DNA from: Candidatus Dormiibacterota bacterium
GTDB lineage: Bacteria; Chloroflexota; Dormibacteria; Aeolococcales; Aeolococcaceae
Assembly: GCA_003153215.1 (NCBI GenBank)
Contig: PLXL01000162.1
Span: forward strand, 10,304 to 17,017
DNA length: 6,714 bases
Direction: 5' to 3'
The translations under genes were made by a program, and so were the position numbers. Shown one piece after another: positions 1-6,026 of the stretch (its first letter is position 1; each line of letters begins with the position of its first letter). The notes below the pieces were generated by a model. The model made no database searches. It saw only the letters and a program-made list of their open reading frames with translations, and was not told the DNA's origin.

Positions 1-22
1 CCTGCGCGCTGCCCGGCGGTGA
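1..22 (+). CDS. 3' end of an upstream gene (last six codons)
   Basis: Reading from base 2, six sense codons (L-R-A-A-R-R) are followed by TGA at 20-22. This stop overlaps the GTG start of the next gene at 19-21, giving the same GTGA overlap found at other junctions in the window. That recurrence is the only evidence that a coding gene ends here. Nothing can be said about its product; an upstream member of the ABC exporter operon is an inference from spacing. Confidence 0.3.
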
Positions 23-708
23 CGGCCGCCTCTGCGACCACCGCCGAGGGTCCGGCCCCTTCCCCCGACCGGGGGCGGTGGCCGCTTCTTGCCGCCTCCG
101 GGATCGTCAAGCGCTACGGGGTCAAGCACGTCCTGGATGGCGGCGACCTGACCGTTCATCACGGCGAAGTGGTCGCCCTGGTGGGGGAGAACGGGTGCGG
201 CAAGACCACCCTGCTCCGGATCTGCGCCGGGATCACCCGTCCCGACGCCGGGAGGGTGGAGGAGCGCGGGCGCATCGGGTACTGCCCTCAGGAACCCGGA
301 CTGCTCGAGCTGCTGAATGCCGACGAGCACCTGGCGCTCTTCGGAGCCGGGTTCGGCCTGAGCAGAAAGGCGGCGATCGCCGCCGGGCGGCGCCTGCTCG
401 AGGAGCTCGACTTCCCGGTCGGCGACGGATCCGTGTCCAAGGATCTCTCCGGCGGGACCCGTCAGAAGCTCAACCTCGCCCTCGCCCTCCTCGGTGACCC
501 GGAGGTGCTCCTCCTCGACGAGCCCTACCAGGGTTTCGACACCGGCTCCTACGTCAACTTCTGGGACCACGTCACCGGGTGGCGCGCCGCGGGCAGGACG
601 ACGGTGGTGGTCACCCACATGCTCAGCGAGCTCTCCCGGGTCGACCGCGTGGTGGACCTCACCCACCCGTCGCGCCGCGCGCCGGCCCCTACGGAGACCG
701 CGAGGTGA
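19..708 (+). CDS. ABC transporter ATP-binding protein (exporter type)
   Basis: This 229-residue protein is the cytoplasmic nucleotide-binding subunit that hydrolyses ATP to drive the adjacent permease. All NBD motifs are in order: Walker A GENGCGKTT (56-64), Q-loop CPQE (89-92), signature LSGGTRQK (143-150), Walker B VLLLDEP (163-169), D-loop-like GFDTGS (172-177) and H-loop TH (199-200). The domain is complete but compact, without the C-terminal extension of many drug-exporter ATPases. The GTG at 19 is the only start codon in frame before the conserved domain (from about residue 23). No stop precedes it in the window, so a start further upstream cannot be excluded. No clear Shine-Dalgarno is visible in the 18 bases available. 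Its stop overlaps the permease start as GTGA. Substrate is unknown; export of a small molecule, drug or lipid is the usual role of this two-gene arrangement. Confidence 0.93.
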   Translation: MTAASATTAEGPAPSPDRGRWPLLAASGIVKRYGVKHVLDGGDLTVHHGEVVALVGENGCGKTTLLRICAGITRPDAGRVEERGRIGYCPQEPGLLELLNADEHLALFGAGFGLSRKAAIAAGRRLLEELDFPVGDGSVSKDLSGGTRQKLNLALALLGDPEVLLLDEPYQGFDTGSYVNFWDHVTGWRAAGRTTVVVTHMLSELSRVDRVVDLTHPSRRAPAPTETAR

Positions 709-1414
709 GAGGAGTCAAGGCCTTCCTGCAGCGCACCCTCATCGCCGCCGAGATGCAGGGTCGCCAGCTGCTCCGCCGGCGGCTGGCGCTGGCAATCCTG
801 GTCGCGCTACCTATCGCCCTCTACCTCGCGATGCTCAGCCAGAGCAGGGAGAGCGCGATCCAATTCGGTGCCCTGGGGATGAGCTGGTCGGTGGCCTGCG
901 CCGCCCTCTTCGCCGTCCTGGCGGCACGGGAGGCGAGCCACGGCTGGTGCTCATCGGCTTCCGCCCCGCCGAGCTGATGCTGGGACGCTTCCTGCCCCTG
1001 CTCGTCGGCGGCACCGCATTCGCCGCGCTGGTCGGGGTGGCGATGACCCTGGCGTCGTCGCCGGTGTCCGTCGCCGCCCTCTTCGGCTCGTGCCTTCTCG
1101 TCCCCCCGATCGCGGTCTCCCTGGGCCTCGCCGTGGCTGCGGTGCTGCCCCATGACCTGGAGGGGACGCTCGTGATCATCGGCCTGGTGGGCATCCAGCT
1201 GGCGCTCAGCGGAGGGGCGTGGGTCAACGGCATCCTCCCCATGAACGGCCCCATCCAGCTCGCCTACCTGGCGGGTGGCTTCCCCGCCGACCCGGTGGGC
1301 CTGATGCTCGTGCACAGCCTGGTGTACGTGGTGGCGCTGCTCGCCATCGCCGCTGCCGGCTGGTCGCTGCGGGTCCGGGTCCGGCGCGGGCGCCCGGCAG
1401 CGCCGGCTCAGTGA
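705..1414 (+). pseudogene. ABC-2 type transporter permease, frameshifted near base 940
   Basis: This is the membrane partner of the preceding ATPase, apparently broken. The first segment starts at GTG 705, overlaps the ATPase stop as GTGA, and has GGAG at 693-696 with eight-base spacing. It encodes two predicted helices (about residues 26-43 and 54-74) and stays convincing to about codon 78 (base 938), then hits TGA at 975-977. From about base 941 the frame one base back continues the protein as RLVLIGFRPAELMLGRF, with four more hydrophobic segments and a stop at 1412-1414. Inserting one base near 939-941 would restore a protein of about 236 residues with six helices, the expected size for this family. 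No slippery heptamer is visible at the junction. A true frameshift mutation or an assembly error is therefore more likely than programmed frameshifting. ATG 977 overlaps the TGA as TGATG and could allow re-initiation of a 145-residue fragment, but conserved-looking coding begins upstream of it. Confidence 0.8.
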
Positions 1415-1485
1415 GCGACGAGGCCCTCCAGGAGGCTCTTCTCCGGCGCTGGCCGGCCCTCACCCGAGCGGCGCTCCCCTCCTGA
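1411..1485 (+). CDS. possible 24-residue small protein or remnant third gene of the ABC operon
   Basis: A GTG at 1411 overlaps the permease stop as GTGA and opens a 24-codon ORF ending at TGA 1483-1485. The peptide begins MSDEALQEALLRRWPALTRA and is predicted to be a short amphipathic helix. No Shine-Dalgarno is evident, so translation would depend on coupling to the permease. It ends six bases before the stop of the convergent chemoreceptor gene. It may be a real small protein, the stump of a longer gene cut off when the neighbouring region joined here, or chance. The repeated GTGA junction is the only positive evidence, and I do not recognise the product. Confidence 0.3.
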   Translation: MSDEALQEALLRRWPALTRAALPS

Positions 1486-1491
1486 GCCTCT

Positions 1492-3375
1492 CTAACCGCG
1501 GCCCGAGCGTCCGGCGACCGATGCCGCGTCCTTCAGCTCCTGGGCAATGGTGGCGTGGCTGCCTGCCGTATCGGCCATCTCCAGAGATGTGGCCGAGAGC
1601 TGCTGGCCGGCGGCGCTGATCTGCTCCATCGCCTCCACCACGTGCTCGCTTGCGCTGAACTGTTCGGCGCTGGCGAGGCGCACCTGCGAGCTCGCCTCCG
1701 CGACCTCCTCCATGAGCCGGAGCCCGGATTCGAGCTGGCTCACCCCCTTCTCGATGGCCATCACCGTCGCTCCCGTCTCCAACTGGGCACCTCTCGTTAT
1801 CTCGTCGATCTCCTCGGACAGCAGCTTCGTCCGATCAGCCAGACGTCGGACCTCGTCGGCGAGCACGCCGAATCCGCGTCCGGCGGCCCCGGCTCTGGCG
1901 GCTTCGATGGCCGCGTTGAAAGCCAGGAGGTTGGTCTCGCCGGCGATGTCGTTGATCACCGTCACGATGCCCCTGATGTCGCGCACCCGCTCGCTCAGGG
2001 CCACGGTTCGGTCGCTGGTGGCGCGGATCTCCTCCTGGGCCTGCATGAGGCTTTTCTGCGTCAGGCTCGCTCTGGTCGCCACATGATCGATGCTCTCGGC
2101 GATCTGGGCTGAGGCTCGGGCGAGCTCGCTCATGGTTGCCGAGGTCTCCGTCGCGGCCGAGCTCTGCTCGTGGGTGGTGCTGGCGAGCTGCGACGAAGCG
2201 GCGGCGAGCCTGGCTGCCGACTCACCCATCTCGCTGCTGGCCTTCTGCACCCTGCCTATCAGGGTGACGAGGCTGTCCACCATCCGGTTGAAGCTGTCTC
2301 CCAGCGCCGCCACCTCCACCGTCCCGGTCGGCCGGACGCGGGTGGAGAGGTCGCCGGCGGCGATGCTGCGCGTCGCCGATGCCAGCCGGTTGATGGGCCG
2401 GGTGATCCGAAAGGAGATGATGAAGAGGGCGATCGCCAGCAGGCCCACCCCGCCCAGGAGCATGAGCGCGGCGAGCCCCTGCCCACGGCTCACCGGCGCC
2501 AGCGCCACGCTCGAGGGTTCGGTGGCGGTGATCGCCCAGCCGAAGGACTCGTCGCGCACGTAGCCGGCGATCGCCGCGCCGTGGCCCTGCCCGTAGCCAA
2601 GTGCTCCGGGTTGGCTCCCGGTGCGCAGGGCGGTGTCCACCGATGGGGTGTGGACCACTTGGCTCAGCGCCCCGTCCTGGGCCATGGCCGCGGCGTTCGT
2701 CACCGACATCAGGGAGCTGAAGACCAGACGATGATCTGGCGCCACGGCCTGGATGACGATGGGCGACGACGTGCTGGCGATGACCGTGTCGAAGACCTGG
2801 GTGAGATCAGCCGCGATGTCGATGTCTCCGGCCAGGTAGCCGGTGAAGTGGCCACTCTCCATGATCACCGGGATGTAGGCGTACCAATAGAGCTCTCCCC
2901 CCGACCGCGCCACGGGGAGGATCGTCGCTCCCAGACCTCCGGCTCCGAGGGCTCCGGGCTGTGGATAGGAGGGAGCGGCGCCGACTGCGGTGGAGGCGTC
3001 CAGCAGGCCTTGGCTGCTGACGAGGTCCAGCTCGCTGAATGTCGACTCGGTCTCAGCAAGGTACTTCTGCAACACGGGGCCCACCCCGCTCTGGGGGATG
3101 GCGGCGGTGGCGAGGCCCTCCGCATAGGCGGCAAGCTGACTCTGGGCGAGCTGAGCCCACGCGTCGAGGCGGCTGTCGGCGGACTGCGCAAGGTCCTCCA
3201 GGTGCGCCTCCGTCGAATTCGTGAGGGCGGTGGATGAGCTGCTCGTCAAGACCAGGACGATCGCGCTCATCGCGGCGATGGTGATCACCAGGGTCTCGGC
3301 GATCAAGCGCACGAAGAGGTGGCGGCTCGCCGTCCGGACGCCGCGCATGCCAGCGCCGACGCGGCCTCCGAGCAC
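1492..3375 (-). CDS. methyl-accepting chemotaxis protein with dCache-like sensor
   Basis: This is a membrane chemoreceptor that would sense a ligand outside the cell and control a CheA kinase inside. From the GTG at 3375 (627 residues) it has a short basic N-terminus, TM1 at about residues 20-44, an extracellular region of about 250 residues ending in a dCache-like FGWAITATEP segment, TM2 at about 300-322, HAMP at about 323-374, and a long helical signalling domain. The conserved hairpin tip (about 476-507) contains NLLAFNAAIEAARAGAAGRG. Where most receptors have QTNLLALNAAIEAARAGE, this one has ETNLLAF and GAA. There is no C-terminal CheR-tethering pentapeptide. Start choice: the frame is open to a TTG at 3504, with ATGs at 3429 and 3348. 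Third-position GC falls sharply upstream of 3375, where AGA, GCA and ACA codons appear, and GGTGATC at 3381-3387 complements the 16S 3' end. ATG 3348, ten residues before TM1, remains possible. No che genes are in view and the ligand is unknown. Confidence 0.93.
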   Translation of the reverse strand: MLGGRVGAGMRGVRTASRHLFVRLIAETLVITIAAMSAIVLVLTSSSSTALTNSTEAHLEDLAQSADSRLDAWAQLAQSQLAAYAEGLATAAIPQSGVGPVLQKYLAETESTFSELDLVSSQGLLDASTAVGAAPSYPQPGALGAGGLGATILPVARSGGELYWYAYIPVIMESGHFTGYLAGDIDIAADLTQVFDTVIASTSSPIVIQAVAPDHRLVFSSLMSVTNAAAMAQDGALSQVVHTPSVDTALRTGSQPGALGYGQGHGAAIAGYVRDESFGWAITATEPSSVALAPVSRGQGLAALMLLGGVGLLAIALFIISFRITRPINRLASATRSIAAGDLSTRVRPTGTVEVAALGDSFNRMVDSLVTLIGRVQKASSEMGESAARLAAASSQLASTTHEQSSAATETSATMSELARASAQIAESIDHVATRASLTQKSLMQAQEEIRATSDRTVALSERVRDIRGIVTVINDIAGETNLLAFNAAIEAARAGAAGRGFGVLADEVRRLADRTKLLSEEIDEITRGAQLETGATVMAIEKGVSQLESGLRLMEEVAEASSQVRLASAEQFSASEHVVEAMEQISAAGQQLSATSLEMADTAGSHATIAQELKDAASVAGRSGRG

Positions 3376-3380
3376 GTTCC

Positions 3381-3387
3381 GATCACC
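3381..3387 (-). promoter_or_regulatory. Shine-Dalgarno-like GGTGATC for the chemoreceptor
   Basis: Read on the minus strand this is GGTGATC, a seven-base match to the extended complement of the 16S rRNA 3' end (AAGGAGGTGATC). It lies five bases before the GTG at 3375 and is the main reason for preferring that start. The same heptamer precedes the cofD start (4568-4574). Confidence 0.4.
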
Positions 3388-3442
3388 GTGTCTGCGACGG
3401 CGCGCACGGGCTGTTGCACGTCTGATCATGCAGGAGTAGTTA

Positions 3443-3452
3443 TGGCATGCCA
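3443..3452. repeat. perfect 10-bp palindrome TGGCATGCCA
   Basis: TGGCATGCCA is perfectly self-complementary and lies in the gap between the chemoreceptor and cofD, upstream of the receptor. A dimeric regulator could bind it, but a palindrome this short can also arise by chance in GC-rich DNA. Confidence 0.3.
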
Positions 3453-3485
3453 GGCGCGTCAGACGTGACGGTAGGGTCACGCGCC
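3453..3485. repeat. nested inverted repeats with GTCA/TGAC elements
   Basis: The outer arms GGCGCGT (3453-3459) and ACGCGCC (3479-3485) pair perfectly over seven bases. Inside, CGTCA (3457-3461) and TGACG (3466-3470) form a second dyad around GACG, and a third GTCA lies at 3476-3479. The element is about 80-100 bases upstream of the preferred chemoreceptor start and about 150 bases past the cofD stop. There is no T-run on either side, so a standard intrinsic terminator is not supported. An operator upstream of the receptor is the more natural reading, but this is inference. Confidence 0.35.
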
Positions 3486-3522
3486 GGATGTTGGAGTGGC
3501 ACAACCGGATGATGGTGTTCTA

Positions 3523-3534
3523 GTCGTGAACGAC
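3523..3534. repeat. short inverted repeat GTCGT-GA-ACGAC
   Basis: Five-base arms GTCGT and ACGAC are separated by GA. It lies in the same intergenic region as the other palindromes, about 105 bases beyond the cofD stop. The rest of 3376-3638 shows no gene, no tRNA and no strong hairpin with a T-tract. Confidence 0.25.
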
Positions 3535-3638
3535 ATCTCGGGCGCGATGTTCATGGTTTGGGCTTTCAAAACTCGTCCCGCCCCGGTCAGGCGGTCACGC
3601 CGTCCCCGCATGGATCCGGCCTCGGCGGTGATGGCGGC

Positions 3639-4565
3639 TCAGCGCCCCGCAGCCTGCCACACCCGCAGCACCTCTCCGGCGAGGTGCGTCTCACCTTCGG
3701 CATCCGCCATCACGGTGTCCAGGACATGCGGGCGCATCCCCAGGGCGCTCACTCCGTCCGCCTGCGCGCCATCGGCGACATCGAGGACGAATTCGGCGGC
3801 GACCGCCGCATAGTGCCGCGCCACCCCGAGAGCGCTCGGGTCCTCGCCCAGTTGAGCCATGATCGCGACCGTCGGTCCCTTCAGAGCCCGGCCACCGACG
3901 ACCGGCGAGACCGCCAGGACTCGCTCGCGTCGAAGGTGGGGGCCGAGCAGGGCGCAGATGGGGTCGATGCTGAGCAGCGGATTGGAGGGGCCGATCACCA
4001 CCAGGTCCGCCCCGCTCACCGCCCCCACCGCGGCGGGCGCCGGCACCGCCTGCTCGAGGCCGTCGAAGCGCAGCCCGCGAACCGGAGGCTCGCAGCGGCT
4101 CCTGACGAACCATTCCTGGAAGCTCAGCTCGCCGGCGTCGGTGGCCACCCGGGTGCGCACCGGGTCGTCGCTCATGGGGATGACGGCCACCTGCAGCCGG
4201 AGACGCCGGCCGATCTCGGCCGTGGCCTGGCTCAGGCTCGCCCCCCGGTTGCGGAGGGTCGAGCGGAGGAGGTGGAGGCCGAGGTCCCGGTCGCCGAGTC
4301 CGAACCAGGTCGGCTCGCCGAGCTGTCCGAGCATCTCTAGGGCGTGGAAGCTCTCGTCGCGCACCCCGAAGCCGGAGTCCTCGTTGAACAGCCTGGCGAG
4401 GCGGTAGAGGACGGCGTCGGTGTCGGGACAGACCAGCAGTCCCCACATCACCTCGTCATCGGCCGTATTGGTTATCACGCTGAGCTCTCCCGGCGCCAGG
4501 ACGCGCGCCAGCCCGCAGGCGAGCCGGGCGGCGCCGGTGCCTCCGGCCAGTATCGTCACCCGCAC
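3639..4565 (-). CDS. cofD: CofD/FbiA: phospho-three-carbon-acid transferase of coenzyme F420 synthesis
   Basis: CofD transfers the phospholactyl or phosphoenolpyruvyl group of the GDP-activated intermediate made by CofC onto Fo, giving F420-0 or dehydro-F420-0 in the cytoplasm. The 308-residue protein carries the family landmarks: N-terminal AGGTGAARLA (7-16), NTADD (33-37), WFGLGDRD (87-94), PMSDDPVRTRV (130-140), IGPSNPLLSI (191-200) and SPVVGGRALKGP (220-231). Length is normal for CofD/FbiA. The start is GTG at 4565, four bases after the cofE stop. GGTGATC at 4568-4574 spans that stop and complements the 16S 3' end. A second GTG two codons later (4559) has more usual spacing and is an equally good alternative. 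It is the last gene of the cofC-cofE-cofD unit. Sequence alone does not show whether phospholactate or phosphoenolpyruvate is the donor. Confidence 0.95.
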   Translation of the reverse strand: MRVTILAGGTGAARLACGLARVLAPGELSVITNTADDEVMWGLLVCPDTDAVLYRLARLFNEDSGFGVRDESFHALEMLGQLGEPTWFGLGDRDLGLHLLRSTLRNRGASLSQATAEIGRRLRLQVAVIPMSDDPVRTRVATDAGELSFQEWFVRSRCEPPVRGLRFDGLEQAVPAPAAVGAVSGADLVVIGPSNPLLSIDPICALLGPHLRRERVLAVSPVVGGRALKGPTVAIMAQLGEDPSALGVARHYAAVAAEFVLDVADGAQADGVSALGMRPHVLDTVMADAEGETHLAGEVLRVWQAAGR

Positions 4566-4569
4566 GCGA

Positions 4570-5322
4570 TCACCGGAAGAGGTCCAGGTCGGCGCTGCGG
4601 ACCAGCTCCCGCCCGCTGCCCGGGGACGCCTCCAGGCCGAGCCCGCGGACGACGACGGCGGGGATCCTCTTGGTCTTGCCCATGACCAGCTCGGCCGCCG
4701 CGGCGATCTCGTCGGCCACCGCCACCACCGTGGCGTGGAGGGGCATGCCGAAGTCGTCGGGGCTTCCCCGGTAGTCGACCGTTGCCGGTATCCCGGCCAC
4801 GCCCAGGGCGACGTTGCAGAGCCCGACCCGCCAGGGGCGGCCGAAGGTGTCGCTGATCACCACCCCCACATCCGCCCCCACGACCTCTGCGATGCGCCGG
4901 CGCAGCCCGGCCGCGCTCCGGTCGCAGTCCACCGGCAGGAGGCAGACCAGGTCGTCACCGGGAAGGTTGGACCGGTCGACGCCGGCGTTGGCACAGACGT
5001 ATCCGTGCCGGGTCTCGACGATCAGGACGCGATCGGCGCGCACCACTCGGACGCTCTCGTCGAGGACGACCTGGACCATCCGCGGGTCGGCGTGCAGCAG
5101 CTCGGCCAGCTCGAGTGCTCGCGGGCTCGGCGCCACGGTGCGGAGGCTGAGCAGCCTTCCCTCCGCCTTGGAGACCACCTTCTGGGCCACCACCACGACG
5201 TCGCCGGAGCGGAGCGGGGCGGCTCGCTCCGCGATCAAACCGCCCAGGTCGTCGCCGCTCGCGATCTCAGGCAGCCCCTCGATGCCGTAGAGCGCGACAC
5301 CGCCGGCTGGCCCGTCGGTCAC
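4570..5322 (-). CDS. cofE: CofE: F420-0:L-glutamate ligase, stand-alone form
   Basis: CofE is the GTP-dependent ligase that adds glutamates to F420-0, building the gamma-linked tail. The 250-residue protein shows AQKVVSKAEGR (46-56), ETRHGYVCANAGVDRSN (103-119) and ISDTFGRPWRVG (156-167), followed by NVALGVAGI (170-178). The start is GTG at 5322: it overlaps the cofC stop as GTGA and has GGGAGAG at 5328-5334 five bases upstream. The frame also extends to a TTG at 5349, but the resulting length of 250 matches archaeal CofE and the N-terminal half of FbiB, so the shorter start is preferred. The protein ends right after the ligase domain (ADLDLFR). It lacks the C-terminal nitroreductase domain that in mycobacterial FbiB reduces dehydro-F420-0. 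If the host uses phosphoenolpyruvate, a separate reductase must exist elsewhere. Confidence 0.95.
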   Translation of the reverse strand: MTDGPAGGVALYGIEGLPEIASGDDLGGLIAERAAPLRSGDVVVVAQKVVSKAEGRLLSLRTVAPSPRALELAELLHADPRMVQVVLDESVRVVRADRVLIVETRHGYVCANAGVDRSNLPGDDLVCLLPVDCDRSAAGLRRRIAEVVGADVGVVISDTFGRPWRVGLCNVALGVAGIPATVDYRGSPDDFGMPLHATVVAVADEIAAAAELVMGKTKRIPAVVVRGLGLEASPGSGRELVRSADLDLFR

Positions 5323-5939
5323 GCGGGCTCTCCCGTGGTCGCCCGCCAACGGTCCAGGGTGGCCAGGTCGTCCGGCTCGTCGACGTCCAGGGCCAGCGCC
5401 GGCTCCCAGTGGACGACCAGCTCCCGGCCCCGCCGCCTCGCCTCCGCGGCGAAGCGGGGAAGGGACGCTTCACCGAACTGCAGGTCGAATCCGTCGATCG
5501 GACGCAGGTAGAGGGCGTTGGTCCCCTCGCGGCCGAGCGCGGGGGCCACCACCGCGACCGGCCCCTCCACCGCTTCGGCGCGCTCGAGAAGGCGGCGGAG
5601 GCTGCCCGCATCGACGAGGGGGAGATCGGAGCTGAGCAGCAGGCAGCCGGAGCCTCCCCGGGCGAGCACCTCGGCCAGGCCTCGTTCGGCGGCACGGTTC
5701 TGGCCGGCGGGGTGCTCCTCGACCAGGGCTTCCGCTCCGCACCGCCGGGCCAGGTGGGCAGCCCCCGGCCCGCCGCAGACGGCGAGGGTGACGGCGACCT
5801 CCTGCGCGGCCTCCAGAGCTCGCACGGCGCACTCCTCGGCGAGGCGAACGCGCTCGGCGCCGGAGAGTGCGGCGGCCAGGCGGGTCTTCGCCGTGCCGGG
5901 CTCCTTGATCAGCACGACGATCTGCGCCGTTTCTCCCAT
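5319..5939 (-). CDS. cofC: CofC/FbiD: guanylyltransferase of coenzyme F420 synthesis
   Basis: CofC/FbiD uses GTP to activate 2-phospholactate (archaea), phosphoenolpyruvate (mycobacteria) or phosphoglycerate (some bacteria) for CofD. The 206-residue protein has a nucleotidyltransferase fold: IKEPGTAKTRLA (11-22), GQNRAAERGL (79-88), SSDLPLV (103-109), REGTNALYL (137-145), FDLQFGEASL (151-160) and ALDVDEPDDL (183-192). GTNAL, the QFG segment and DVDEPDDL point to CofC rather than to the related DUF2064 or MobA-like transferases, and the location next to cofE and cofD agrees. The usual SF..H after the FG motif is SL..F here. The ATG at 5939 is the start. The open frame runs much further upstream, but that extension is antisense to the chelatase gene and has no family features. 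There is no Shine-Dalgarno, and the promoter suggests a leaderless message. It is the first gene of the operon. Confidence 0.92.
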   Translation of the reverse strand: MGETAQIVVLIKEPGTAKTRLAAALSGAERVRLAEECAVRALEAAQEVAVTLAVCGGPGAAHLARRCGAEALVEEHPAGQNRAAERGLAEVLARGGSGCLLLSSDLPLVDAGSLRRLLERAEAVEGPVAVVAPALGREGTNALYLRPIDGFDLQFGEASLPRFAAEARRRGRELVVHWEPALALDVDEPDDLATLDRWRATTGEPA

Positions 5940-5946
5940 CCCCCGG

Positions 5947-5952
5947 ACTCTA
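5947..5952 (-). promoter_or_regulatory. -10 element TAGAGT of the F420 operon, likely leaderless
   Basis: On the minus strand TAGAGT fits the TANNNT -10 consensus and ends seven bases before the cofC ATG. Initiation at the usual distance would fall on the A of the ATG, giving a leaderless transcript, which fits the lack of a ribosome binding site. No convincing -35 hexamer is seen 16-18 bases upstream, as is common in high-GC actinobacteria. Confidence 0.45.
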
Positions 5953-6011
5953 GTTGGGGCGGGCGATGGGGCGGATGCACACGCGGAGAAAGGCCGGTCG
6001 CTCTGGGGCTT

Positions 6012-6020
6012 TGCAACAAT
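6012..6020 (+). promoter_or_regulatory. possible extended -10 (TGCAACAAT) of the chelatase gene
   Basis: TGC followed by AACAAT resembles an extended -10 (TGN plus a TANNNT-like hexamer with one mismatch). It ends six bases before the ATG at 6027, so it would also give a leaderless message. No Shine-Dalgarno is visible before that ATG. This is weaker than the cofC element, and no -35 is recognised. Together they would make 5940-6026 a compact divergent promoter. Confidence 0.25.
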
Positions 6021-6026
6021 GGCGCG

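Noticed and set aside
925..950. Programmed -1 ribosomal frameshift in the permease
   Set aside because: The frame change has the right sign, but no X-XXY-YYZ heptamer and no obvious downstream stem were found. Mutation or assembly error is simpler.
975..1414. Independent second permease gene starting at ATG 977 via a TGATG overlap
   Set aside because: The downstream frame already reads as family-like sequence from about 941, before the ATG. The overlap is probably coincidental, though re-initiation is not excluded.
1412..1500. Bidirectional terminator between the convergent genes
   Set aside because: Only a small CCGG-type stem was found near 1442-1456, with no T-tract on either strand.
2170..3237. 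Plus-strand 355-codon open frame opposite the chemoreceptor
   Set aside because: It is rich in Gly, Arg and His, has no domain motifs, and mirrors the third-position GC of the receptor gene. It is a shadow frame.
3560..3640. Intrinsic terminator after cofD
   Set aside because: GGCG-GTCA-CGCC near 3590 gives only a four-base stem, and the nearest TTTT on the minus strand is not adjacent to it.
5319..5939. DUF2064/MobA-like glycosyl- or nucleotidyltransferase instead of CofC
   Set aside because: The N-terminal KEP..AKTRLA resembles DUF2064, but GTNAL, the QFG segment, DVDEPDDL and the operon with cofE and cofD favour CofC.
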